NCBI RefSeq assembly: GCF_009720365.1
Contig: NZ_ML769317.1
Span: 74,313 to 138,312 of the forward strand
From: Catellatospora paridis
GTDB taxonomy: Bacteria > Actinomycetota > Actinomycetes > Mycobacteriales > Micromonosporaceae
DNA length: 64,000 nt
Direction of reading: 5' to 3'
The first letter of the stretch is position 1; each line of letters starts with the position of its first letter. Of the stretch, positions 35,454 to 43,607 are shown in pieces. Made by a program: the position numbers and the translations under genes. Below the pieces are notes generated by a model that saw nothing but the letters and a program-made list of their open reading frames with translations, made no database searches and was not told the origin of the DNA.

Positions 35454-35542
35454 ACCGCCCCCGGCGCGGGCGGGCGGGGCCAGCACGCCCCGCCCGCCGC
35501 CCCGGCCCAGCTCATCTGCCACACCGTCGTTTAGGAGCACCC

Positions 35543-36457
35543 ATGAACAGCTATTTCACGATCTCCGAGGAGGTCGCCGACGCGCTGGCCTACGGCCGAC
35601 CGGTGGTGGCCCTGGAATCGTCCGGCGTCGTGCACGGCCTGAGCTACCCGCTCAACCTGCAGACCGCACTCGACATCGACAAGACGATCCGGGCCGGCGG
35701 CGCGACTCCCGCCCGCACCGGCATCGTCGACGGCAAGTTCGTCATCGGCATGTCCGACGAGCAGGTCGAACTGTTCGCGACCACCCCGGACATCCCGAAG
35801 GTCAGCACCCGCGACATCGGCTCCGTGCTGGCCGGCCGCGGACACGGTGGCACCACCGTCTCGGCCGCCCTGGTCGCGGCCGGGCAGGTCGGCATCGAGG
35901 TGTTCGCGGTGGCCGGCATCGGCGGCGTGCACTTCGGCGCCACCCGCAGCCTCGACATCTCCGCCGACCTGGTCGAGTTCACCCGCCACCGCATCGCCGT
36001 GGTCTGCGCCGGCGCCAAATCCCTGCTCGACCCCGCGCTGACCATGGAGTACCTGGAGACCCTCGGGGTGCCCGTGGTCGGCTACCGCTGCGACGACTTC
36101 CCCGCCTACTACAGCGTCTCCAGCGGCGTACGCAATCCCCGCCGCGTCGAGGACCTCACCGAACTGGCCGAAGCGATCCGGCTGCACTGGCAGGTCGGCA
36201 ACCAGGGCGGATTCCTGGTCACCCACCCGATCAGCGAACTGGACGCGCTGCCGTCGGCGGAGGTCTACGCGCTGATCAGCGAAGTCCAGGCCGAGGCCGA
36301 AGCCGCCGGCGTGCACGGACCCGCGATGACCCCGTACATCCTCAGCCGGGTCTCCGCGGCCACCCGCGGCCGCACCGCCGCAGCCAACCGGTCAGTGCTG
36401 CTGTCCACCAGCGCCCTGGCCGCCGAGGTCGCCTGCGCGCTGCGGGAGCAGCCATGA
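35543..36457 (+). CDS. psuG: PsuG-like pseudouridine-5'-phosphate glycosidase / C-glycosynthase, 304 aa
   Basis: Pseudouridine-phosphate glycosidase (IndA-like) fold. Landmarks: VVALESSGVVHGLSYPLN, TTVSAALVAA, VAGIGGVHFGATRSLDISADL, and CAGAKSLLD with Lys159, the lysine that forms the Schiff base with ring-opened ribose 5-phosphate. These enzymes work reversibly, and homologues build C-glycosidic bonds in alnumycin, showdomycin and other C-nucleoside pathways. Differences from housekeeping PsuG (GGVHR is GGVHF; ALEST is ALESS) and the HAD phosphatase overlapping its stop point to biosynthesis rather than salvage. Paired by context with the EctC-like, adenylation and dehydrogenase proteins. 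Confidence 0.9.
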   Translation: MNSYFTISEEVADALAYGRPVVALESSGVVHGLSYPLNLQTALDIDKTIRAGGATPARTGIVDGKFVIGMSDEQVELFATTPDIPKVSTRDIGSVLAGRGHGGTTVSAALVAAGQVGIEVFAVAGIGGVHFGATRSLDISADLVEFTRHRIAVVCAGAKSLLDPALTMEYLETLGVPVVGYRCDDFPAYYSVSSGVRNPRRVEDLTELAEAIRLHWQVGNQGGFLVTHPISELDALPSAEVYALISEVQAEAEAAGVHGPAMTPYILSRVSAATRGRTAAANRSVLLSTSALAAEVACALREQP

Positions 36458-37143
36458 CCACCGCGATCCTCTTCGACGTCGACGGCACCCTGGTCGACAC
36501 CCCGGCCGCGATGACCAAGGTGCTGCGCACCGTCGTCGCCGAGCACGGCCGCACCGCCGCCGACGACCGGCTGCGTGCCACCGTCGGCCGCCCCCTGGCC
36601 GCGTCCCTGGCCGGGCTGCTGGAACTGCCCGCCGACGACCCCGCCGTCGCACAGGCCGCCGACCGGGCCCGGGAACTGTTCACCCGCACCGTCATCCCGT
36701 CCGCGTCCCGGCTGGTCTTCCCCGGCGTACCCGAACTGCTCGCCGCGCTGCGCGAGCGTGGCCACCCGCTCGCCGTCGTCACCAGCAAGGTACGGCCCAG
36801 CGCCATCGAACTGCTCGACGCCGCCGGGCTGCTCGACGCCTTCGACACCCTGGCCTGCCACGGCATGACCGAGCGCGGCAAGCCGTACCCCGACCTGGCC
36901 CTGCTCGCCGCCGCCGCGCTGGACACGCCACCGGCCGACTGCGTCGTCGTCGGCGACGCCGTCGACGACGTGCGCATGGCCAACGCCGCCGGCATGCGCC
37001 CGATCGGTGTCAGCACCGGCGTCGCCACCCGCGCCGAGCTGGTCCTGGCCGGCGCCCGCGCGGTCTACGCCGGGCCGGCCGCACTCGGCCCGGCACTGCT
37101 CGACGAGCCCACCGCCCGCCCCTTCGACCTCACCCCGAGGTGA
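36454..37143 (+). CDS. HAD-family phosphatase, 229 aa
   Basis: Haloacid dehalogenase phosphatase: nucleophile motif FDVDGTLVD at residues 8-16, SKVRPSAIELL (motif II Ser/Lys region), and GDAVDDVRMANAAG for the Mg-binding acidic pair. Start overlaps the PsuG-like gene by 4 bases. In alnumycin the PsuG-like AlnA works with the HAD phosphatase AlnB, which strips the 5'-phosphate from the C-glycosylated product. The same pairing here suggests dephosphorylation of a C-nucleotide. Confidence 0.9.
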   Translation: MTTAILFDVDGTLVDTPAAMTKVLRTVVAEHGRTAADDRLRATVGRPLAASLAGLLELPADDPAVAQAADRARELFTRTVIPSASRLVFPGVPELLAALRERGHPLAVVTSKVRPSAIELLDAAGLLDAFDTLACHGMTERGKPYPDLALLAAAALDTPPADCVVVGDAVDDVRMANAAGMRPIGVSTGVATRAELVLAGARAVYAGPAALGPALLDEPTARPFDLTPR

Positions 37144-37150
37144 ACCCATC

Positions 37151-38650
37151 ATGACCTCCGCCCAGCGGACCGGGACCGTCGCCAAGCCGACGTCGCCCGC
37201 CGCGACCCTGACCGTCCTGGCGATCGCGCAGTTCCTCATCGCCCTGGACTACTCCATCGTCTACATCGCCCTGCCCAACATCGGCGCCGAGTTCGACCTG
37301 TCCGAAAGCTCCATCCAGTGGGTCGTCAGCGGGTACGCGGTCTTCTTCGCCGGATTCCTGGTCGTCGGCGGCCGGGCCTCCGACCGGTTCGGGCCCCGCA
37401 ACCTGTTCATCGCCGCGATGGCCGTGTTCGGCGTCGCCGCCCTCGCCGGCGGCCTGGCCACCGCCCCCGCACTGCTGCTGGCCGCCCGCGCCGTGCAGGG
37501 TGTCGCCGCAGCGGCGCTGCAACCCGCGATCATCGCCCTGATCAACACGTCGTTTTCGGCCGGCGCCGCCCGCAACCGTGCGCTCGGCGTATGGGGCACC
37601 GTCGGCGCGTCCGGCCTGGCCACCGGCGTGGTCATCGGCGGCCTGCTCAGCACCGTTTCCTGGCGCTGGGTGTTCCTGATCAACCTGCCGCTCGCCCTCA
37701 TCTGCGCGATCGGCGCCGTGCGGTGGCTGCCCCGCGGCCGCGGCACCACGGCCACGGCCAGCCAGCTGAACGTGCCCAGCGCGATTCTGTGCACCGGCAC
37801 CGTGCTGTCCACCGCACTTGCCCTGACCTGGGCCTCCAGCAACGGGTGGAGCTACGGCGGCACGCAGGCCGCATTCGCCGTCGCGGCCGTGCTGCTGGCC
37901 GCGTTCGTGCTGCGCGAACGCGCCAGCGCCCACCCGCTGGTCGACCCGCTGCTGCGGCGCACCCGGTCGCTGCTGGTCGGCTGCGGCAGCACCGCGCTGT
38001 ACATGGCCAGCGTCGGCAACCAGTTCTTCGTCCTGACCATGCTGCTGCAGCAGCTGCGCGGCTACGGCCCGATCGCGGCAGGCATGGCGTTCCTGCCGAT
38101 GGCCGCAGCGATCACCGTCGCGAACTCGGTCGCCGCCCGGATCGTGGCCGCCATCGGCGTCCGGGCGACCCTGTGCCTGGCCTTCGTCGGCAACGCCGCG
38201 GGCCTGGGACTGCTGGCCGCGCAGGTGCACGGCGAAAGCTACCTGCTGCACCTGCTGCCCGGGCTGCTGATCACCGGTTTCGCGCACGGGATCACGTACG
38301 TGTCGATGTTCATCGCAGGCACCGCCGACATCGACGACCGCAACCAAGGCGTCGGCAGCGCACTGATGACGACCGCGCAGTACATGAGCGGCGCCCTCGG
38401 CGTGGCCGTGCTCGTGCTGGTGCTCGGCGTCGACCCAGGACCCGGCGACTTCGGGGCCGCGTTCGTCACCACCGCCGTGGCCGCCGCCGCGGGCGCGGCC
38501 CTGGCCTGGTTCGGCCTGCCCCGCCGCGGACCGGCCAGCCCCGGCGCACCGGTGGGCACCGGCCACGACGCGCCGCTCGCCGACAGCGACCCGACCGCCG
38601 GCGACGAGCCGCGGGTCGGCGCCGGCACGGCCGACCGGAGCCGGTCGTGA
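37151..38650 (+). CDS. MFS transporter, DHA2-like 14-helix exporter, 499 aa
   Basis: Drug/proton antiporter type: LAIAQFLIALDYSIVYIALPNIG (motif of the 14-TMS group), WVVSGYAVFFAGFLVVGGRASDRFGPR (motif A), and LGVWGTVGASGLATGVVIGG (motif C, antiporter). The tail after helix 14 is Pro/Asp-rich and cytoplasmic. ATG 37151 is 7 bases after the phosphatase; the next gene overlaps its stop. Likely exports the operon's product and gives self-resistance. Confidence 0.9.
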   Translation: MTSAQRTGTVAKPTSPAATLTVLAIAQFLIALDYSIVYIALPNIGAEFDLSESSIQWVVSGYAVFFAGFLVVGGRASDRFGPRNLFIAAMAVFGVAALAGGLATAPALLLAARAVQGVAAAALQPAIIALINTSFSAGAARNRALGVWGTVGASGLATGVVIGGLLSTVSWRWVFLINLPLALICAIGAVRWLPRGRGTTATASQLNVPSAILCTGTVLSTALALTWASSNGWSYGGTQAAFAVAAVLLAAFVLRERASAHPLVDPLLRRTRSLLVGCGSTALYMASVGNQFFVLTMLLQQLRGYGPIAAGMAFLPMAAAITVANSVAARIVAAIGVRATLCLAFVGNAAGLGLLAAQVHGESYLLHLLPGLLITGFAHGITYVSMFIAGTADIDDRNQGVGSALMTTAQYMSGALGVAVLVLVLGVDPGPGDFGAAFVTTAVAAAAGAALAWFGLPRRGPASPGAPVGTGHDAPLADSDPTAGDEPRVGAGTADRSRS

Positions 38651-39435
38651 GGGCCGCGGCCTGGGTCGCGCAGCTCGGCGTGCTGGTCGTGCACAACGAC
38701 CCCGTCGTGGAGGCGGAGCTGTCGCGCCGGGCACCGGCCGGGGTCAGCGTTCACGCCGCCCGCTTCGAAAGCCCCACCAGCACCGGCGCCGAATACACCC
38801 ACGAGACCTGGCAGAACCTGATCGCCCACCCGGACATCCGCCGCGGGCTGACCCAGCTCGGCCAGATGGACCTGACCGCGATCTGCCTGTGCTTCGCCTC
38901 GGCGAGCTTCTTCGGCGGCCTGGCCTTCGACCGCGGCTTCGCCGCCGCGGCCAGCGAACTCGCCGGCGGCACCCCGGTCTACACCGCCGGGGAGGCGATC
39001 CGCGCCGGGCTGAGCGAGCTGGGCGTACGCCGCCCGCTGGTGGTGGCCCCGCCGTGGTTCACCGCGCCGACGTTCGCCGCAGCCGAGCGCTACCTGGCCG
39101 CAGCGGGCTACGAGGTGGCCGGCCTGGTCCACTACCAGCTCGGCACCGGCTGGGACACGGTGCAGCGGCACCGGCTGTTCGACCAGGGCGGCCGCTGGGC
39201 GGTCGACCCGGACGAGGTCAGCCGGCACGTGGCAGCCGCATTCCCGCCCGACGCCGACGGGGTGCTGATCCCCGGCAGCGGCTTTCGGTCCTGGGACGCG
39301 GTGGCCGCACTCGAACGGCAACTGGACGTCCCCGTCGTCACCTCCAACCAGGCCTGCCTGCGCCGGCTGCTCGCCATCGCCGGCCTGCACGACACCGTCC
39401 CCGGAGGCGGCCGCCTGGTCGACGCGCACCCCTGA
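38647..39435 (+). CDS. Maleate isomerase/Asp-Glu racemase superfamily protein lacking both catalytic cysteines, 262 aa
   Basis: Matches the maleate isomerase/arylmalonate decarboxylase group in length and landmarks (VLVVHNDPVVEAEL, ETWQNLIAHPDI, LGVRRPLVVAPPW, VPVVTSNQACLRRLL). The family uses two Cys: the first, in a CTSGSF block, aligns with Phe (LCFASASFFGG; a Cys lies one position earlier), and the second, in an SCT/PCT block, aligns with Gly (LIPGSGFRSWD). Ordinary cofactor-free isomerase chemistry is therefore doubtful. It may bind a substrate-like ligand, catalyse another step, or give resistance to a maleimide-like product. GTG 38647 overlaps the exporter by 4 bases. Confidence 0.72.
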   Translation: MRAAAWVAQLGVLVVHNDPVVEAELSRRAPAGVSVHAARFESPTSTGAEYTHETWQNLIAHPDIRRGLTQLGQMDLTAICLCFASASFFGGLAFDRGFAAAASELAGGTPVYTAGEAIRAGLSELGVRRPLVVAPPWFTAPTFAAAERYLAAAGYEVAGLVHYQLGTGWDTVQRHRLFDQGGRWAVDPDEVSRHVAAAFPPDADGVLIPGSGFRSWDAVAALERQLDVPVVTSNQACLRRLLAIAGLHDTVPGGGRLVDAHP

Positions 39436-39480
39436 CCCGCACCCGCCCACCACCCACCAGCGACCCGAACAGGAGAAACC

Positions 39481-40926
39481 GTGCCCACGCCAACATTCTG
39501 TGCCGCCTTCGCCGACCAGGTCGGCGCCACACCCGACGCCCCGGCCCTGGCCACCGACAGCGACATCGTCACCTACCGGCAACTACAGACCCGGGTCCTG
39601 CTCGCACAGCAGGCGCTGACCGCACTGCACATCGACCCGCAGCTGCCGGTCTGCATCCCGGCCGTGAAAACCCCCGACACCGTCGCGCTGCTGATCGCCG
39701 CGTTCGCGGCAGGCCGCCGGGTGCTGCTGCCCTCAGCGTCGCTGGGTGCCGAGGCGCTGACCCGGCTGTGCACGCTCGTCGGCTGCGCGGACATCCTCGA
39801 CAGCACCGACGGCCGCGTGACGGCCCGGCCCAGCGGCGCCCCCGGCCGGCCGCTGCCCGGCACCGGCCTGCTGCTGACCACCTCCGGATCGACGGGCACA
39901 CCGAAGGTCGTCGAACTGGCCGCCGACGGCGTCGACGCGTTCCTGGACTGGACGGCGATGACCTTCGACATCGCCCCCGGCGCGCGGGTGCTCAACTACG
40001 CGCCCCTCAACTTCGACCTGTGCCTGCTCGACGTGTGGGCCGCGCTGGCCGCCGGCGCGTGCGCGCAGCTGGTGGACCCGGAACGAGCCGCCGACCCGGC
40101 GTGGCTGGCCGCGTTCTGCCGGGACCGGCAGCCGACCGTGGTGCAGGCGGTCCCGCTGTTCTTCCGGCTGGTGACCGAGGGCGGCGACCGCTTCCCCGGC
40201 GTACGCGATGTGCTGCTCACCGGCGACGTCGTGCCACCGGCCCTGCTGGACCGGATCGTCGAGGCGTTCCCCGACGCCCGGCTCTGGAACGTCTACGGCT
40301 GCACCGAGACCAACGACAGCTTCCTGTACCGCATCGATCCCGAACAGGTACGCGCCCACGGTGCGATGCCGATCGGGCATCCGATCACCGGCGTCCAGAC
40401 CTCCGTCGTCGACGCCGACGGCGCCGAGCTCACCGGCGCCGGCACCGGCGAACTGGTCGTACGGACCCCGTTCCGGGCCCGCGGATACCTCGGCACCGAC
40501 ACCGGCCGCTGGCACGACGGCTGGTTCCGCACCGGCGACCTGGTCCGGCGCGACGAGTCCGGGCTGGTCTTCCTCGAAGGCCGCAACGACCACCAGGTGA
40601 AGGTCCGCGGCGTGCGGACCAACCTGCAGGAGGTCGAGCAGGTCGTGCTCGCCCACCCGGAGGTCGTCGAAGCCGCCGTGATCGCCGTGCCGGACCAGCA
40701 CGCCGGCAACGTCCTGCACGCGGTGGTCCGGGCCCGGACCGCGTCGGCGGTCAACGGGCTGCACCTGCGGGTGCACTGCGCCGCCGCCCTGCCCCGCACC
40801 GCCATACCCGGCTCGTTCGAACTGGTCGAGGAAGCCCTGCCCCGCACCTCGACCGGCAAGGTCGACCGCAACGTCTTGCGCCAGCGCCGCGGCCGTGCCG
40901 CGCACGCGAACGCCGAAGGGAGCTGA
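39481..40926 (+). CDS. Free-standing NRPS adenylation protein, 481 aa
   Basis: Activates a carboxylic/amino acid as its AMP ester and loads it on a carrier. Core motifs: LLTTSGSTGTPK (A3), NVYGCTETND (A5), TGELVVRTPFRARGY, WFRTGDLVRRDESG (A7), GRNDHQVKVRGVR (A8), and the A10 lysine in PRTSTGKVDR. My hand alignment to GrsA gives specificity residues D-L-L-Q-L-T-V-D-S-K, close to the D-L-L-Y-L-A pattern of proline enzymes of pyrrole pathways but more polar. That would suit a proline-like cyclic amidine or glutamine. GTG 39481 follows AGGAGAAACC. The dehydrogenase begins 5 bases later. Confidence 0.88.
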   Translation: MPTPTFCAAFADQVGATPDAPALATDSDIVTYRQLQTRVLLAQQALTALHIDPQLPVCIPAVKTPDTVALLIAAFAAGRRVLLPSASLGAEALTRLCTLVGCADILDSTDGRVTARPSGAPGRPLPGTGLLLTTSGSTGTPKVVELAADGVDAFLDWTAMTFDIAPGARVLNYAPLNFDLCLLDVWAALAAGACAQLVDPERAADPAWLAAFCRDRQPTVVQAVPLFFRLVTEGGDRFPGVRDVLLTGDVVPPALLDRIVEAFPDARLWNVYGCTETNDSFLYRIDPEQVRAHGAMPIGHPITGVQTSVVDADGAELTGAGTGELVVRTPFRARGYLGTDTGRWHDGWFRTGDLVRRDESGLVFLEGRNDHQVKVRGVRTNLQEVEQVVLAHPEVVEAAVIAVPDQHAGNVLHAVVRARTASAVNGLHLRVHCAAALPRTAIPGSFELVEEALPRTSTGKVDRNVLRQRRGRAAHANAEGS

Positions 40927-40931
40927 CCACC

Positions 40932-42071
40932 ATGATCACCTGGAGTGAGGAACAGCGCGACCTGCGCACCCTGGCCGAGGAGCTCGGCGAGGCCGCGGGC
41001 AAGGACCACCTCGAACGCGACGCGCACCGAGAGTTCGGCGCCGCGGCGTGGCAGACGGTCCGGGAGACCGGCCTGCTGGGCCTGCCCTTCGACGAGCGCT
41101 GGGGCGGCCTCGGCCAGGACCTGCTCACCACGATGTACGTCCTGGAAGGGCTCGGCTACGCCTGCCGCGACGGCGGATTCAGCTTCTCGGTGTCCACCCA
41201 CCTCGTCAGCACCGGCGTGCCGCTGCAACGCTTCGGCTCCACCGACCTCAAGGACCGCTACCTCACCAGGGTCTGCGACGGATCGATCATCGGCGCGCAC
41301 GCGATCAGCGAACCGTCCGGCGGCTCCGACGTGATGGCGATGCGCACCACCGCTGTGCGCGACGGTGCCGACTACGTCCTCAACGGCAGCAAAGCGTTCG
41401 TCACCAACGGCCCGATCGCCGACGTCATCGTGGTCTACGCGCTGACCGGAAAACGCGGCAGCCCCGCCGCGCTGACCGCGTTCCTCGTCGACCGGAACAC
41501 GCCCGGCCTGGTCGTCGGACCGCCCGTCACCAAGATGGGCCTGAGCACCTCACCGTTCTGCGAACTGTTCCTCGACGACTGCCGGGTCCCGGCGGCCAAC
41601 GTCGTCGGCTCGCTCGGCGCCGGCTACCTCGTCATGGACCACGTCATGAAATGGGAGATCCTCTGCTCCTTCATCATCAACGTCGGGGAGATGCAGCACC
41701 GGCTGGAACGCTCGATCGACTACGCCCGCACCCGCGAGCAGTTCGGCCAGAAGATCGGCAGCTTCCAGTCGGTGTCCAACCGCATCGCCGACATGCACAT
41801 CAGCGTCAACAACGCCCGCAAATGGCTCTACGACACCGGCCAGCGGCTCGGCAACGGTGAGAACGTCACCGTCGACATCGCCGCCAGCAAGCTGATCGCC
41901 AGCGAAGGCAACCTGGCCTCCGCGCTGTCCGCCGTCCAGATCTTCGGCGGCTACGGCTACACCACCGAGTACGGCCTGGAGAAGGACCTGCGCGACGCCG
42001 TCGCCGGGACCATCTACTCCGGCACCTCCGACATCCAGCGCCAGCGCATCGCCAAGATGCTCGGCCTATGA
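40932..42071 (+). CDS. Acyl-CoA dehydrogenase-like carrier-bound amino acid oxidase, 379 aa
   Basis: FAD flavoprotein of the acyl-CoA dehydrogenase fold (AHAISEPSGGSDVMAMRT, RTREQFGQKIGSFQSV, QIFGGYGYTTEYGLEKDLRDA). The usual C-terminal base position (YEGTS) is YSGTS here, while Glu242 in VMKWEILCSF occupies the isovaleryl-CoA-dehydrogenase position for the base. Prolyl-carrier oxidases (RedW, PltE type) also use that position. Next to an adenylation protein and a carrier, the expected job is desaturating a carrier-bound pyrroline or proline-like ring to a pyrrole. ATG 40932. Confidence 0.85.
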   Translation: MITWSEEQRDLRTLAEELGEAAGKDHLERDAHREFGAAAWQTVRETGLLGLPFDERWGGLGQDLLTTMYVLEGLGYACRDGGFSFSVSTHLVSTGVPLQRFGSTDLKDRYLTRVCDGSIIGAHAISEPSGGSDVMAMRTTAVRDGADYVLNGSKAFVTNGPIADVIVVYALTGKRGSPAALTAFLVDRNTPGLVVGPPVTKMGLSTSPFCELFLDDCRVPAANVVGSLGAGYLVMDHVMKWEILCSFIINVGEMQHRLERSIDYARTREQFGQKIGSFQSVSNRIADMHISVNNARKWLYDTGQRLGNGENVTVDIAASKLIASEGNLASALSAVQIFGGYGYTTEYGLEKDLRDAVAGTIYSGTSDIQRQRIAKMLGL

Positions 42072-42129
42072 GGCCGTCGCCACGCCGCTCCGCCCTCATC
42101 GACCAGCCCTACCTCGGGAGGAAACCACC

Positions 42130-42828
42130 ATGCCGACCCAAGCCATCGACACCGCCCTGCTCCAGACCACCGAGTTCCTCGACCACGACTCCGACGTCGT
42201 GCGTGACTTCGTCGCCCGGGCCCTGCCCGGCGGCGGTGAGGACCTGACCCCGACCGAGAAGGCCGTCGCGCTCTACTACGCCGTGCGCGACGGCATCCAC
42301 TACGAGGTGTACGGCGCAGACCTGTCCCGCCACGGCCTGCAGGCCAGCGCCACGATCACCCGCGGCACCGGCTTCTGCGTGCACAAGTCCATCGTGTACG
42401 CCGCCGCGGTGCGCTCGGTCGGCGTGCCCAGCCGCATCTACTACGGCGACGTGCGCAACCACCTCGCCTCGCCCCGCCTGGAGGAGCTGATGGGCGGCAA
42501 CATCTTCACCTTCCACAGCCTGACCACCGTGCACCTCGACGGGCGCTGGGTGCGCGCCACCCCGGTCTTCAACAAACTGCTCTGCCACCTCTACAAGATC
42601 AAGCCGCTGGAGTTCGACGGGCGCACCGACTCGATGTACCACCCGTACGACGAGGACGGCCGCCGGCACATGGAGTTCCTGCACGAGCACGGCGAATTCG
42701 ACGACGTGCCCTACGACATGGTCGTCGGCGGCATCCGCGCCGCCCACCCCAAGCTGTTCGCCGGCGAGCACACCACCGCCCGCGGCTCCCTGATCGCCGA
42801 CGCCGCCGCCCCGGGAGGTGGGTGGTGA
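42130..42828 (+). CDS. Transglutaminase-like cysteine acyltransferase/protease, 232 aa
   Basis: Papain-fold transglutaminase domain: TRGTGFCVHKSIVYAAAVRSVGVPSR carries the catalytic Cys (about residue 83), FHSLTTVHLDGRWVRATPVFN the His. The usual third residue (Asp in DPT) is Thr in TPVFN, as in one bacterial subfamily. Transglutaminase-like enzymes in natural-product operons form amide bonds or release acyl groups from carrier proteins, so this could unload the carrier. ATG 42130 follows a GGGAGG site. The GT2 gene starts within its stop (GTGA). Confidence 0.83.
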   Translation: MPTQAIDTALLQTTEFLDHDSDVVRDFVARALPGGGEDLTPTEKAVALYYAVRDGIHYEVYGADLSRHGLQASATITRGTGFCVHKSIVYAAAVRSVGVPSRIYYGDVRNHLASPRLEELMGGNIFTFHSLTTVHLDGRWVRATPVFNKLLCHLYKIKPLEFDGRTDSMYHPYDEDGRRHMEFLHEHGEFDDVPYDMVVGGIRAAHPKLFAGEHTTARGSLIADAAAPGGGW

Positions 42829-43607
42829 ACCCGCTGAAGAACAGCACGGCGCCGCCGGGGCGCGCACCGAACCGCCGGGAGCACGCCGACCTGGAACTGG
42901 TCGTACCCGCGTTCAACGAGGCCGCCCGGCTGCCCGCGACACTCGCCGCGGTGACCGGCTTCCTGTCGGCAAAGCCCTGGCACGCCCGCGTCGTCGTCGT
43001 CGACAACGGCAGCACCGACGACACCGCCACCATCGTCGACGCCTGCGGCTGGGACGTGGAGGTCGTCGTCGTCGGCTGCTCCCGGCCCGGCAAGGGCGCG
43101 GCAGTGCGCCGCGGCATCGCCGGCAGCACCGCCCGATTCGTCGGCTTCATCGACGCCGACCTGTCCACCCCGGTGCCGACCCTCAACCGGGCCATCGCCG
43201 AACTCGAAGCCGGCGCCACCGCCGCGATCGCGTCCCGGCACGCCCCCGGCGCCGAACTGACCCACCCGCAACCACTGCTACGGCGGCTCGGCGGGTCGGT
43301 GTTCCGCCACCTGGCCCGCCGCCTCGTGCCCGGCATCCACGACACCCAGTGCGGCTTCAAGATCTTCGACCGGGTAGCGGTCCAGCAGGCGCTGCACCGC
43401 TGCCAGGTCAACGGATTCGCCTTCGACGTGGAACTGCTACGCCAGCTGCGCCGCGCCGGCGGCCGCATCGCCGAGATCCCCGTCACCTGGACCGACGACG
43501 AGCGCTCGACGTTCCGCCCGCTGCGCGACGGGCGGGCCGCATTCGCCGACCTGCTGCGCCTCTACCGGGCCGACCGGCTCGGCACCAGCCAGGCAGGTGC
43601 CCGATGA
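42825..43607 (+). CDS. GT2 glycosyltransferase, polyprenyl/dolichyl-phosphate glucosyltransferase-like, 260 aa
   Basis: GT-A enzyme: LELVVPAFNEAARLPATL, VVVVDNGSTDDTA, RPGKGAAVRRGI, FIDADLSTPVPT (DxD metal site), IHDTQCGFKIF. The last signature is typical of Alg5/DPM1-like enzymes that put a sugar on polyprenyl phosphate at the cytoplasmic face. No C-terminal membrane segments are visible. Together with the GT87 gene two places downstream, which uses polyprenyl-phosphate sugars, it suggests an extracytoplasmic glycosylation branch attached to this operon. GTG 42825 overlaps the previous stop. Confidence 0.87.
   Translation: MNPLKNSTAPPGRAPNRREHADLELVVPAFNEAARLPATLAAVTGFLSAKPWHARVVVVDNGSTDDTATIVDACGWDVEVVVVGCSRPGKGAAVRRGIAGSTARFVGFIDADLSTPVPTLNRAIAELEAGATAAIASRHAPGAELTHPQPLLRRLGGSVFRHLARRLVPGIHDTQCGFKIFDRVAVQQALHRCQVNGFAFDVELLRQLRRAGGRIAEIPVTWTDDERSTFRPLRDGRAAFADLLRLYRADRLGTSQAGAR

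Noticed and set aside
35543..37143. Simple pseudouridine salvage (psuG with a kinase)
   Set aside because: A HAD phosphatase, not a PfkB-type PsuK kinase, accompanies the gene, and the surrounding operon is biosynthetic.
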